Part shown: positions 28,349 to 36,156 of the stretch, piece by piece | Position numbering within the stretch: the stretch's first letter is position 1 | How the letters are laid out: every line of letters begins with the position of its first letter | Origin: Barnesiella sp. WM24 | GTDB taxonomy: Bacteria; Bacteroidota; Bacteroidia; Bacteroidales; Muribaculaceae | Direction: 5' to 3' | Assembly: GCF_004570975.1 (NCBI RefSeq) | Contig: NZ_SPPC01000015.1 | Coordinates: forward strand, 19,336 to 83,335 | DNA length: 64,000 bases | Made by a program: the position numbers and the translations under genes | Notes under the pieces: generated by a model | What the model was told of the DNA's origin: nothing | What the model saw: only the letters and a program-made list of their open reading frames with translations | Database searches by the model: none

Positions 28349-28402
28349 AAGCCGGGACACCGCCATAATCACTCAATGACCATCGGCAGCTCCCGGTCTC
28401 TT
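28349..28402 (-). terminator. Probable terminator of the YhcH-like gene
   Basis: On the minus strand an interrupted stem (ACCGGGA and TGCC pairing with GGCGG and TCCCGGC) is followed by CTTTTGTTGTT. It lies just after the stop of the YhcH-like gene. Confidence 0.5.
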
Positions 28403-28419
28403 TATTGTATAGGACGCAA

Positions 28420-29016
28420 TCAGCGGATATACTCTATCTTACACACAAGCTTGCGGCTTACTCCCGGATTGTCGGAAGTCCTGACCGAAGGCTGGTGATA
28501 GTCGGTAGGGAAAAAGAGATAAAACGCCTCCGGCCCGGCGACAAACCAGTCTACGCTGTCGGAGTTAAAATGCGCCACATCCTTCTTGGGATTATACTCG
28601 TTTTTCACGGTTACATCGTAAGCATAACCCATCTTCTCTTCGCCACGCAACGTATATTGCAGGTCAATGAAGTTATGGTGTTGCTCGATGTTTACATCAT
28701 TTTCTTCACGGGGTGTGTATTCGCTCATCTTAATCCAGCAACGCCCCGGCACAAGGTCTATGCGTCCGGTCGGCAGCGAGTCAAGGTCAAGAGTGGCAAG
28801 ATAGCTGAACATCGTGTCCCAGAGTTCCTTGTTTTTAGTGTACTGACCGTAAAATTCGTCAGGATTCACCGACGGATGTACGGCGACATGCCAACCGTTG
28901 TCCCACACTCCGCTCTCCATCCATCTGCGTGCCTCGGCATCTCCGGCAGGACGGGAGGAAGTAAGCGATGCCGCCGCTAAAGACGCGGCGGCAAGCATAT
29001 AGACTATCTTTTTCAT
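28420..29016 (-). CDS. YhcH/YjgK/YiaL (DUF386) family protein, exported
   Basis: 198 residues from MKKIVYMLAAASLAAASLT; an ORF start five codons earlier would overlap purB further. The signal peptide is unusual because most YhcH/YiaL proteins are cytoplasmic. The cupin-like core is clear: EQHHNFIDLQYTLRGEEKM, FFPTDYHQPSVR and SRKLVCKIEYI, with conserved His and Glu metal ligands. Relatives (NanQ, the EbgC subunit) act on sugars, possibly as anomerases. It begins 12 bp downstream of the purB stop. Confidence 0.87.
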   Translation of the reverse strand: MKKIVYMLAAASLAAASLTSSRPAGDAEARRWMESGVWDNGWHVAVHPSVNPDEFYGQYTKNKELWDTMFSYLATLDLDSLPTGRIDLVPGRCWIKMSEYTPREENDVNIEQHHNFIDLQYTLRGEEKMGYAYDVTVKNEYNPKKDVAHFNSDSVDWFVAGPEAFYLFFPTDYHQPSVRTSDNPGVSRKLVCKIEYIR

Positions 29017-29027
29017 AGAGCTACGGA

Positions 29028-30371
29028 TCAATATCCGGTATAAGTGTGAGGCGACAGACGCTTGAGCTCTGCCTTTACCTCGTCGCTCACATTGAGAGTG
29101 TCAATGAACGCGGCAATGCTTTCAGCGGTGACGGTAGTGTTGACGCGGGTAAGCTCCTTCAATGTCTCGTAAGGCTTGGGGTAACCTTCGCGGCGGAGTA
29201 TGGTCTGGATGCCCTCGGCAACGACATTCCACATGTCGTCAAGGTCACGGTTGATTGCGGCTTCATTAAGCAGCAGCTTGTTAAGGCCCTTGAGTGTCGA
29301 CGCGAGAGCAATCATCATGTGACCGAGAGGCACACCGATGTTGCGGAGCACCGTAGAGTCGGTCAGGTCACGCTGCAGACGCGACACGGGAAGCTTCATT
29401 GCAAGATGGTCAAGGATGGCATTGGCTATGCCGAGGTTGCCCTCAGAGTTCTCGAAGTCAATCGGATTCACCTTGTGAGGCATCGCCGATGAACCGACCT
29501 CTCCTGCCTTGATTTTCTGCTTGAAATATTCCATAGATATGTATTGCCACATATCTTTGTTGAGGTCAAGTATTATAGTGTTGATTCTGCGCAGCGCGTC
29601 AAAGATTGCGGCAAGATTGTCATAATTGGAAATCTGCGTGGTGTATTCCTCACGCTCTATGCCGAGACGTTCGCTGAGAAACGATGCAGCAAACTCTCTC
29701 CAGTCGATTGAAGGGTAGGCTGTAAGATGGGCGTTGAAATTACCGGTAGCGCCACCGAACTTTCCGCTGACGGGCACGGCGTCAAGCATCGCGAGCTGAC
29801 GGCGCAGACGGTAGCTGAACACACGTATCTCCTTGCCCAGGCGTGTAGGCGACGCAGGCTGACCGTGGGTCTTGGCAAGCATGGGCAGCGACTGCCATTC
29901 ATCGGCACGGGCCTCAAGATGCTCGATCAGCTCGACAAGAAGCGGGCGGTAGACATCGCGCAATGCCTCCTTGAGCGACATCGGCACAGAAGTGTTGTTG
30001 ATGTCCTGGGAAGTGAGACCGAAATGGATAAACTCTTTGCAAGCACTGAGCCCAAGCGCGTCAAAACGCTCCTTTAGGAAATACTCGACAGCCTTCACGT
30101 CATGATTGGTCACCGACTCAATTTCCTTTATGCGTGACGCGTCTTCTACAGTAAAATTATTATATATGTCGCGCAATTTCGCAAATACACCGTGGTCAAC
30201 CCCCGCAAGCTGAGGCAGCGGGATTTCACAGAGGGCGATGAAATATTCAACCTCCACTCTTACCCTATAACGGATAAGGGCATATTCGGAAAAATACTCG
30301 TCAAGTCGCTCGCATTTGCTGCGGTAACGACCGTCAATCGGAGAAATTGCAGTAAGTTGTGTCAGTTGCAT
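29028..30371 (-). CDS. purB: Adenylosuccinate lyase
   Basis: 447 residues from MQLTQLTAISPIDGRYRSK; an ORF Met 13 codons earlier lacks similarity. The fumarase/aspartase superfamily signature GSSAMPHKVNPIDFENSEGN lies at about residues 286-305, with TSQDINNTSVPMSL and KTHGQPASPTRLG as the other active-site segments. It catalyses two purine steps: SAICAR to AICAR, and adenylosuccinate to AMP, each releasing fumarate. Length and order are normal. A -7 box lies 37 bp upstream. Confidence 0.97.
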   Translation of the reverse strand: MQLTQLTAISPIDGRYRSKCERLDEYFSEYALIRYRVRVEVEYFIALCEIPLPQLAGVDHGVFAKLRDIYNNFTVEDASRIKEIESVTNHDVKAVEYFLKERFDALGLSACKEFIHFGLTSQDINNTSVPMSLKEALRDVYRPLLVELIEHLEARADEWQSLPMLAKTHGQPASPTRLGKEIRVFSYRLRRQLAMLDAVPVSGKFGGATGNFNAHLTAYPSIDWREFAASFLSERLGIEREEYTTQISNYDNLAAIFDALRRINTIILDLNKDMWQYISMEYFKQKIKAGEVGSSAMPHKVNPIDFENSEGNLGIANAILDHLAMKLPVSRLQRDLTDSTVLRNIGVPLGHMMIALASTLKGLNKLLLNEAAINRDLDDMWNVVAEGIQTILRREGYPKPYETLKELTRVNTTVTAESIAAFIDTLNVSDEVKAELKRLSPHTYTGY

Positions 30372-30407
30372 GAGAAAAATTTGAAGTTGTAAAATGATTG
30401 GATGCCA

Positions 30408-30415
30408 CAAAATTA
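30408..30415 (-). promoter_or_regulatory. -7 box of purB
   Basis: TAATTTTG on the minus strand 37 bp before the purB ATG. The -33 region has no clear TTTG. Confidence 0.5.
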
Positions 30416-30458
30416 CGCAATAAAAATGAAAATTCCTTGATTTTTTCTGCCCAAAATG

Positions 30459-30489
30459 TTTGGTAGTTCAAAAATTCGTTGTACCTTTG
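30459..30489 (+). promoter_or_regulatory. Promoter of tRNA-Val
   Basis: TTTG (30459-30462), a 19-bp spacer and TACCTTTG (30482-30489), an exact match, 23 bp before the tRNA. Confidence 0.8.
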
Positions 30490-30511
30490 CATCGCTTTCG
30501 ACAAGGAACAC

Positions 30512-30586
30512 GGGCGCTTAGCTCAGCTGGTTCAGAGCATCTGCCTTACAAGCAGAGGGTCGGGGGTTCGAATCCCTCAGCGCCCA
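30512..30586 (+). tRNA. tRNA-Val (anticodon TAC)
   Basis: Full cloverleaf: acceptor GGGCGCT/AGCGCCC, D arm GCTCAGCTGGTTCAGAGC, anticodon stem TCTGC/GCAGA with loop CTTACAA (anticodon TAC) and T arm GGGGGTTCGAATCCCTC. No CCA is encoded. An intrinsic terminator follows. Confidence 0.95.
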
Positions 30587-30587
30587 C

Positions 30588-30616
30588 AAAGCCTTCTTCA
30601 ACGGAAGGCTTTTTTA
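30588..30616 (+). terminator. Terminator after tRNA-Val
   Basis: Stem AAAGCCTTC / GAAGGCTTT followed by a T-rich tract (TTTTTTATTTT). Confidence 0.75.
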
Positions 30617-30645
30617 TTTTAAGGAGCAAAAAACAGGTCGAAAAA

Positions 30646-30677
30646 TTTGCCGTGACGCAAACCTTTCACTATCTTTG
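30646..30677 (+). promoter_or_regulatory. Promoter of tRNA-Ala
   Basis: TTTG (30646-30649), a 20-bp spacer and TATCTTTG (30670-30677), an exact match. Confidence 0.8.
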
Positions 30678-30692
30678 CCTCCACAAAACCAA

Positions 30693-30769
30693 GGGGTATT
30701 AGCTCATCTGGCTAGAGCGCGACACTGGCAGTGTCGAGGTGAGCGGTTCGAGTCCGCTATACTCCACCA
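30693..30769 (+). tRNA. tRNA-Ala (anticodon GGC)
   Basis: Acceptor GGGGTAT/ATACTCC contains the G3-U70 wobble pair that identifies tRNA-Ala. Anticodon stem CGACA/TGTCG with loop CTGGCAG gives GGC, and the T arm is GCGGTTCGAGTCCGC. The 3' CCA is encoded. Confidence 0.95.
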
Positions 30770-30799
30770 CAGGCGAATCGGAAATTTCGGTTCGCTTTT

Positions 30800-30830
30800 T
30801 TTGTTATTAGGCTACAAATGATTACATTTG
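30800..30830 (+). promoter_or_regulatory. Promoter of the MNT/HEPN pair (leaderless)
   Basis: TTTG (30800-30803), a 19-bp spacer and TACATTTG (30823-30830). The ATG follows 6 bp after the -7 box, so the mntA transcript is predicted to be leaderless or to have a 1-3 nt leader. Confidence 0.75.
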
Positions 30831-30836
30831 CCACAT

Positions 30837-31148
30837 ATGAAGCTGATAGAGATGAACATCGACAAAATCATAGCCTTGTGCAAAAAGTACAAGGTCGCAA
30901 AGCTATGGGTATTCGGCTCTATCCTCACTCCTCGCTTCAACGATGACAGCGACATCGATTTCTCGGTAAATTTTGATGCAGATACGATTAATTGCGAAGG
31001 GCTTGATTGGGCTGATACATTCTTTGATTTTATGCACGAACTTGAAAATCTGCTTGGACGCCCCATCGACCTTGTCTGCGATGACTCTGTCAAAAACTCA
31101 TACTTCCGCAAAGAGCTTGACAGCACAAAGCTTTTGATATATGGATGA
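30837..31148 (+). CDS. mntA: MntA-type nucleotidyltransferase antitoxin
   Basis: 103 residues. The minimal nucleotidyltransferase motif GSX10DXD is exact: G27-S28, ten residues, then D39-I40-D41 (FGSILTPRFNDDSDIDFSV). In the type VII toxin-antitoxin system MntA AMPylates a Tyr of the HEPN toxin and silences its RNase. The next gene encodes a HEPN protein with the expected RX4HXY motif. The ATG at 30837 is chosen because the upstream in-frame TTG lies inside the -7 box. It overlaps an ATG at 31141 that would be the natural toxin start. Confidence 0.92.
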   Translation: MKLIEMNIDKIIALCKKYKVAKLWVFGSILTPRFNDDSDIDFSVNFDADTINCEGLDWADTFFDFMHELENLLGRPIDLVCDDSVKNSYFRKELDSTKLLIYG

Positions 31149-31174
31149 ACGGCTAAAAAAAATTCCTCGAAGAC

Positions 31175-31486
31175 ATGCTACAGGCAATTTCTGAAATAGA
31201 AATTGCCTCCAACCGGTTTGGGAAACAATATGAAGTATTTGAAACCGATATTGTCTACCGAAAGTTTGTCGAACGCAACATAGAGATACTCGGAGAAGCA
31301 ATGAACCGCATATTAAAAATAGATCCGAATATTGGCATATCGTCTTCACGTAAAATTGTAGACACCCGCAACTATGTCATCCATGCTTACGATTCTTTAA
31401 AGCCCGACATTCTTTGGGCAATTGTAATAAACCACATACCACGCCTTAAAGCAGAAATCGACCAAATAATCAAATCCGCTAAATAA
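31175..31486 (+). CDS. hepT: HepT-like HEPN toxin, start shifted out of frame by an A8 tract
   Basis: 103 residues from the first in-frame ATG. The HEPN RNase motif RX4HXY is R65-NYVI-H70-A-Y72; the Tyr is the residue AMPylated by MntA in known pairs. The family normally begins about 11 residues earlier. ATG 31141, inside the end of mntA, reads MDERLKK and then loses frame in AAAAAAAA (31155-31162); with seven A's it would continue as FLEDMLQAI and join this frame. So the gene is either frameshifted, expressed by slippage at the A tract, or started internally with a shortened first helix. A single-base sequencing error is the plain alternative. Confidence 0.82.
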   Translation: MLQAISEIEIASNRFGKQYEVFETDIVYRKFVERNIEILGEAMNRILKIDPNIGISSSRKIVDTRNYVIHAYDSLKPDILWAIVINHIPRLKAEIDQIIKSAK

Positions 31487-31890
31487 TACTTTATTATTTC
31501 AAGAATAAAAAGACACTTTTCTCAGTCATTCTTGACGAGCTTTTCTTTCCTGTTTTTACCTTATCGCAGGAGGAACGGGAGGCTCTTGCCAAATCCTCTG
31601 TTTCTGATTTTTATAAACTCTACAAAACACCCTTTGAACGTGTAAGGGACGATTTAAGAGATAACTATGGTGTGGAGAATCCTTCTCAGGCAATATTTAA
31701 TCTTTTCATTCAAGGCTCCAAACACTACGACAAATTCACATCACGTATCAACGAATTGATGCGGTTGGAACAGGATTTCATGAGCGGGATTGTGGGAGGT
31801 CGTGTTAATACACTCATAGACCTTAATCGGGTATATGTGGAAAATATTGGGAACATCTTTATTGAATCAATGAACTTCCAAAGCTCATAG
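31483..31890 (+). pseudogene. Remnant 1 of an unrecognised ORF (longest copy)
   Basis: The frame is open for about 135 codons but has no start codon upstream: it opens after a stop at 31480 and reads ...KNKKTLFSVILDELFFP, then TPFERVRDDLRDNYGVENPSQ, then GSKHYDKFTSRINELM and VGGRVNTLIDLNRVYVENIG. It appears to be the C-terminal part of a larger protein. Two shorter, decayed copies lie at 36157 and 40605, each next to an RHS unit. I do not recognise the family. It lies directly after the HEPN gene and may be what remains of an element that carried the RHS units. Confidence 0.6.
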
Positions 31891-31913
31891 ATTCTATTCA
31901 TTTCATCACTCAA

Positions 31914-31952
31914 GACTTGAAGACTTGAACTTGAAGACTTGAAGAAGACTTG
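31914..31952 (+). repeat. Short direct repeats (ACTTGAAG-type)
   Basis: Five imperfect copies of an 8-bp unit close to ACTTGAAG in 39 bp, immediately before the promoter of the membrane module. Length variation by slippage would be easy here. Confidence 0.7.
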
Positions 31953-31966
31953 AACACCATCGAAAT

Positions 31967-31997
31967 TTTGATTATTGGTGTTTTTTCGCTATCTTTG
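31967..31997 (+). promoter_or_regulatory. Promoter of the 4-TM/S24-like module
   Basis: TTTG (31967-31970), a 19-bp spacer and TATCTTTG (31990-31997). Transcription from about 32002 excludes the upstream TTG start at 31950 and selects ATG 32025. Confidence 0.75.
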
Positions 31998-32024
31998 CAT
32001 TTGCTTATAACGCAATTTGAAAAA

Positions 32025-32462
32025 ATGACACCTGAAGCAATACATACGAAAGTCGTTCCATCATTGCAAGCCGCATTGTGGACTATTGCCCTGTTCATCG
32101 GGACAGTGAGTTTTCAGAGCATTGGCAACCCTGTTCTTGTGAAGTTGATCAGTGTGTTCATAATATTTCTGGTGTTCATCTGGGAATCGGCGATTATGTT
32201 TCTCGACATAAAGAATGCCAATCCCGGCAAAAACTTCGATGGCGAGGTTTTGGGAATCAATTCAAGATTATTCTTCATTATTCCGGGTCCCTTTATTGTA
32301 GGAGTTCTTTATTACGCATATCCGGATATGAATATCCTGTTTTATCTCCTCTTGCCGATAATGGGATGGATAAAGTGGGAATGCTCATCGTTCGCCAACA
32401 ATATACATACCCACTTTGTTGATATTAAGCCAACCTTTATTCCAAACAAAATAAATGAATGA
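32025..32462 (+). CDS. Small four-TM membrane protein, unknown
   Basis: 145 residues with four hydrophobic helices, at about 13-33, 38-60, 82-99 and 103-120 (for example SVFIIFLVFIWESAIMFLD and ILFYLLLPIMGWIKW). There is no signal peptide or recognisable family motif. The last helix is followed by a short polar tail. The stop overlaps the next gene by 8 bp, which implies translational coupling and a joint function with the membrane-tethered S24-like protein. AT-rich codon use differs from the core genes in the window, suggesting acquisition. Confidence 0.75.
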   Translation: MTPEAIHTKVVPSLQAALWTIALFIGTVSFQSIGNPVLVKLISVFIIFLVFIWESAIMFLDIKNANPGKNFDGEVLGINSRLFFIIPGPFIVGVLYYAYPDMNILFYLLLPIMGWIKWECSSFANNIHTHFVDIKPTFIPNKINE

Positions 32463-33258
32463 TATGATTACTACTATAACTTCCGGAGTTTTTTCGTTCC
32501 TGAATGGCTCTGCTCTTCCGGTGCTATTGGCATCCGGAGGCATCATTTATTTTGGATGGACTTACTACAAAGCAAACAAGACAACCAATCGCATTCGAAA
32601 GGAAGTACAGCAGGATATAATCAATCGTGCTACCATAGTCCTTCCTAAAAAGGATTACGATGTCGCATGTGCCGGAAGCAAGGAATCTGATGCTTGCACG
32701 AAGATCTCCGCTATCGACATTCAGCAGTGTAACTTCTGTAATTCTGATGGCAAGCCCCTAAATCTTTCGTTGTATCATTGCTATGTTGTCCATGGCGATT
32801 CAATGAAGTATGCAGGCATTAATAATAATGATTTTATTTTTGTCCCTATAGGTTTCAATATTGACTCTCTGAACACGTTCCCGGAGATATTGGTAATAAG
32901 ATATCGGGAGCAAAACGAGAATAAACCATTATACAAAGTCCGCAGAGCATGGTACCGAGGTTCGATTGATGACGACCTTGAACAGGTTGCAAATGAAATC
33001 ATGACTATGCCGAAGTTCAAGAGACTTACCCAGCAAGAAGGTTATAAAGGTCCGGAATGGATGATCCGCGACTTAAAGGGCAAGAGACTCAATGATTACA
33101 AGTCGGCATATTTCAAAGACGGCGTTTGCCCGGAAAAGGATAAGGATATCGTAATCTCAACAACATTTGATACTGTAAAGAAAGAAATCCACTTCTCTAT
33201 CCACCCTGTTTCACTAATAGTTGGAAATGTGGAAGAATCTTATACTGTCAAATCTTGA
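32455..33258 (+). CDS. Membrane-tethered LexA/S24-like protein
   Basis: 267 residues. One N-terminal TM helix (about residues 19-38, LPVLLASGGIIYFGWTYY) is followed by a basic linker. An S24-type segment follows: YHCYVVHGDSMKYAGINNND with G114-D115-S116-M117, and KPLYKVRRAWYRG with K161. Spacing and context mirror the Ser-Lys dyad of LexA-like proteins, including the S145/K184 dyad of the XRE-S24 protein in this window. An Ala-Gly pair at 73-74 precedes the Ser by 42 residues and could be a self-cleavage site. There is no DNA-binding domain. It forms a two-gene unit with the 4-TM protein and is followed by a hairpin. The function is unknown; a membrane stress sensor or defence component is inference. 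Confidence 0.7.
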   Translation: MNDMITTITSGVFSFLNGSALPVLLASGGIIYFGWTYYKANKTTNRIRKEVQQDIINRATIVLPKKDYDVACAGSKESDACTKISAIDIQQCNFCNSDGKPLNLSLYHCYVVHGDSMKYAGINNNDFIFVPIGFNIDSLNTFPEILVIRYREQNENKPLYKVRRAWYRGSIDDDLEQVANEIMTMPKFKRLTQQEGYKGPEWMIRDLKGKRLNDYKSAYFKDGVCPEKDKDIVISTTFDTVKKEIHFSIHPVSLIVGNVEESYTVKS

Positions 33259-33274
33259 TAAAGATCTAAGAAAA

Positions 33275-33308
33275 GAGAGTGTATCAGTACACCAACTGAT
33301 ACACTCTC
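33275..33308 (+). terminator. Terminator of the membrane module
   Basis: Perfect 14-bp stem GAGAGTGTATCAGT / ACTGATACACTCTC with an ACACCA loop, 17 bp after the stop. The U tract is poor. Confidence 0.7.
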
Positions 33309-33351
33309 GTCATTATTAAAAACCTAAAACTACAAATCCGATTTGGAGAAA

Positions 33352-33657
33352 ATGATAGAAGAAATAATAAGAATAATTAAAAATCAAGTAGAAGCTTGCA
33401 AAACAAAGAGAGAGATGTTCCATTTGCCCATAATGGAAGGTGTTTGTATTCATGAAATGCAATTACCTGTACATGGTTCGATCTTATTACATACTCAATA
33501 TATACTTGAACTTTCAACTGATGAAATGATAAAGATTGACTATATGTCAAAAGACAAATGTAGAGCATTTCAAGTAAATCCTGATGAAAGTATAATAAGT
33601 GTAGAGACACCATACCCCTATTTGGACTTCAATGACTATTGGGATGAAAAATATTAA
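33352..33657 (+). CDS. Small unknown protein upstream of dGTPase
   Basis: 101 residues from ATG 33352 (MIEEIIRIIKNQVEAC); a TTG three codons upstream is possible. It has a helical start and a mixed alpha/beta body ending in the acidic DFNDYWDEKY. There are no TM helices or known motifs. The stop lies 4 bp before the chosen dGTPase start, so the two genes are almost certainly cotranscribed and may work together. AT-rich, like its neighbour. Confidence 0.65.
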   Translation: MIEEIIRIIKNQVEACKTKREMFHLPIMEGVCIHEMQLPVHGSILLHTQYILELSTDEMIKIDYMSKDKCRAFQVNPDESIISVETPYPYLDFNDYWDEKY

Positions 33658-33661
33658 TTTT

Positions 33662-35044
33662 ATGGCAAATAATCAAGAAAAAGCACTTAATCTTACTGAA
33701 GATCAAAAGAATGAGATACATCTTCAATACTCATTACTGAGAAATGAGAACCTTTCTAAAAGGGAGTTCGGGGATGAAGGGTACTCTCCCAGAAATGAAT
33801 TTCAAAGAGATTACGCAAGAATATTATACTCTCCATCATTTAGAAGATTACAAGGTAAAATGCAGATTGTAGGAATTAAATCATCTGCTTTTTACAGAAA
33901 TAGGCTCACTCATAGTCTGGAAGTATCGCAAATAGCTACCAGTATAGCCCGATTGTTGGCGGTTTCATGCGGCAGAGTACAAAAAATGTATACCGATGAT
34001 ATATACCTAATAGAAGCAGCCGCACTTGCTCATGACATAGGACATCCAGCTTTTGGACACAAAGGAGAACGAGTTTTAAATGAACTTGGGAAAAAGTATT
34101 CCAATTATTTTGAAGGGAATGCACAAAACTTTAGAGTGCTAAGACACCTTGAGAAGAAAGAACCAGGGCATAATGGTCTTAATCTAACCCCAAGAACCCT
34201 TCTTGCCATAAATAAATATATCGTCAAAGAGGGTGATGGAATAGGAAAATTCATGTATTCTGAAGACTTTGAATACCTCAAAGGAATTAGGACATCTGTT
34301 GCAGGATTAGAGAATAGGAGGACTCTGGATGTGCAAATCATAGAACTTGCTGACGACATAGCTTATGCTGTACATGACTTGGAGGACGGACTATCTCTTA
34401 GGAACTTCACCATAAACGAGATTCTATATCTACTTAAACGTAAGTCAGATAAAGCACACAAATTATTTTTGCCTATTGTCGAAAAAGCTATTGATTATTC
34501 AAACAATAACGTAGATAATGTTCAAGATCATTCTAAACTGTTCAGAATGAGTTTGACCTCCCAATTAACGCATATATTCATAAATGACATAACTATTGAC
34601 AACATCACAGAAAATGAAGCAACAGAACATGGAACAGAAACCTATAAAGAACTAACATTAAGAGACTACAAAGAATTATTAAAAAATCTCAAAAAAGTAG
34701 TCTTTGAGTGCACCACAAGGAGCAATCATGTCTATTTGTATGAAACAAGAGGAGAAATTGTATTAAAATCTCTATATCTTGTATATACCGACCTACATGC
34801 CAATCAGGATGGGAAATTGATGCCTCCAGATTTTCGTACAAAGAAAAGATATAAAGACGTGAAAGATAATCCCGAACAACTCTCTCTATACCTTAGGGAA
34901 CTTTCAAGAAATGTAGTAGACTACATTGCAGGAATGATGGATACATACGCTATTGAAGAATACGAAAAATATTTCGACAAAAGATTCTCAGAAATAAATA
35001 TTCGGGACTTGGAAGAACTGAACAAAAAATTAGAAATTGATTAA
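33662..35044 (+). CDS. dgt: Deoxyguanosinetriphosphate triphosphohydrolase-like protein (HD domain)
   Basis: 460 residues from ATG 33662 (MANNQEK); an upstream in-frame ATG at 33632 overlaps the previous gene. The HD phosphohydrolase core has H84 in RNRLTHSLEVSQIA, H124-D125 and H128 in ALAHDIGHPAFGHKGE, and the second Asp in ELADDIAYAVHDLEDG. dGTPases cleave dNTPs to nucleoside and triphosphate in the cytoplasm. Some bacterial members protect against phage by depleting dNTPs. The location in an AT-rich accessory region beside a small unknown gene favours a defence role over housekeeping, but this is inference. Confidence 0.88.
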   Translation: MANNQEKALNLTEDQKNEIHLQYSLLRNENLSKREFGDEGYSPRNEFQRDYARILYSPSFRRLQGKMQIVGIKSSAFYRNRLTHSLEVSQIATSIARLLAVSCGRVQKMYTDDIYLIEAAALAHDIGHPAFGHKGERVLNELGKKYSNYFEGNAQNFRVLRHLEKKEPGHNGLNLTPRTLLAINKYIVKEGDGIGKFMYSEDFEYLKGIRTSVAGLENRRTLDVQIIELADDIAYAVHDLEDGLSLRNFTINEILYLLKRKSDKAHKLFLPIVEKAIDYSNNNVDNVQDHSKLFRMSLTSQLTHIFINDITIDNITENEATEHGTETYKELTLRDYKELLKNLKKVVFECTTRSNHVYLYETRGEIVLKSLYLVYTDLHANQDGKLMPPDFRTKKRYKDVKDNPEQLSLYLRELSRNVVDYIAGMMDTYAIEEYEKYFDKRFSEINIRDLEELNKKLEID

Positions 35045-35102
35045 ATAAGCGGCACGATGGGTGGTCTTCTTATCCATCGTGCCTGCTTATTATTAGATAG
35101 AA

Positions 35103-35393
35103 TCAATCATCTTTTTCGTTTGCCCTTTTAAAATCGTAGGATGCTTCTATTGACCACCCCTTATCTATAGCCCATCTTTCCTGCAAACGGTCAAGAAAAG
35201 ATTTTTTTGCAGCATCACTGGCTAAACACAACGAGTCGGCCCAAAGATTTGATGAAACTATAAGTTGATTACCAGATCTTATACAATTATAGTAACCAAC
35301 CTCAGACTCTGAGCGTATTGCTTGATCTAAGAAATACGCTTCTTCTAAATCCTCAATATTGTTAAGGAAACAATTAAACTCAGTTATTGCCAT
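35103..35393 (-). CDS. Small unknown protein
   Basis: 96 residues, acidic at the end (RANEKDD), without TM helices. The central part (AIRSESEVGYYNCIRSGNQL, then FLDRLQERWAIDKGWSIEAS) has no match I recognise. It is on the strand opposite the dGTPase, converging with it, and precedes a long AT-rich gap. It might be an orphan immunity-type or regulatory protein of the accessory region; nothing in the sequence decides this. Confidence 0.5.
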   Translation of the reverse strand: MAITEFNCFLNNIEDLEEAYFLDQAIRSESEVGYYNCIRSGNQLIVSSNLWADSLCLASDAAKKSFLDRLQERWAIDKGWSIEASYDFKRANEKDD

Positions 35394-35723
35394 AATGTTC
35401 TTTAAAATTTAACATGTCTATGTATAATATTAAACTATAAGTTTTCGCCATATAAAGATTGCTTAACCACAGATAAATAATGTTTGTTTCATTAATTCTT
35501 TCCCCAAAAAAGAAACATTAACATAACATTCATAATCTGAACTTGGCATATCTTATAACAATTGAACACACAAAAAGTTCAGCATAAAACTTAATTTTGA
35601 ATAAACTTGACTGATCCATTGAAAAAGAGTCTAACTTAGCAAGGTTGATTTCTAAAAGCATTTAGTCCACAATGGATTATCCTTTACGGTTTCAGGCGAT
35701 ACAAGGGACAACATCGTCGTACT
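35394..35723. other. AT-rich gap without a gene
   Basis: About 330 bp of AT-rich sequence with no credible ORF, tRNA or clear promoter. It separates the small minus-strand gene from the truncated RHS fragment and looks like decayed accessory DNA. Confidence 0.5.
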
Positions 35724-35766
35724 AATAATAATGAGGGCTACGTTTTTTGTAGTCCGCATTATTATT
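35724..35766. terminator. Inverted repeat at the end of the RHS fragment
   Basis: AATAATAATGAGGGCTAC and GTAGTCCGCATTATTATT pair over 16 of 18 positions around a TTTTTT-containing loop, 3 bp after the stop of the minus-strand RHS fragment. It could terminate transcription from either side. Confidence 0.55.
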
Positions 35767-35768
35767 CA

Positions 35769-36098
35769 TTACACATCGATCAGACGACCGATGCGGTTGT
35801 GGGAGGCGTTTCGGCCGCCATAGTAATACTTGACATCGTTTTCGGGATGGTCTGGATAGTTGATACCTGTCAGACGGTGGTAGTCGTAGGTGTAGGTTAT
35901 CATCTTTCCTTCCTCTGCCATGTTCGCAGTCTGCTTTGTCAGGACATTGCCGAGCGGGTCGTATGTGAACGACGTGATGCCACTTGCCGGGTGGTTGACC
36001 TCCGTGCGACGGTCTCCCATGTCGTAAACCGACGTGGTGACAGGAATCCTCCCGACACCATTAATTACGGCAATATGGTATGCAAAACGTCGTCCCAT
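35769..36098 (-). pseudogene. Truncated RHS/YD-repeat fragment
   Basis: About 109 residues from ATG 36098 (MGRRFAYHIAVINGVGRIPV). It carries YD/RHS-type repeats (SVYDMGDRRTEVNHPAS, SFTYDPLGNVLTKQTANMAE, KYYYGGRNASHNRIGRLIDV) and then stops before the RHS core. The first 70 residues are nearly identical to the start of the RHS unit at 39140-40558, and both begin at an equivalent ATG preceded by a -7-like box (TAACTTTT here). It is a 5'-truncated and 3'-truncated RHS remnant. Confidence 0.8.
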
Positions 36099-36156
36099 GC
36101 GAAAAGTTAACAAATTTATTTCAGATTGACACAATTAGATGTGCATGAGGGAGGAA

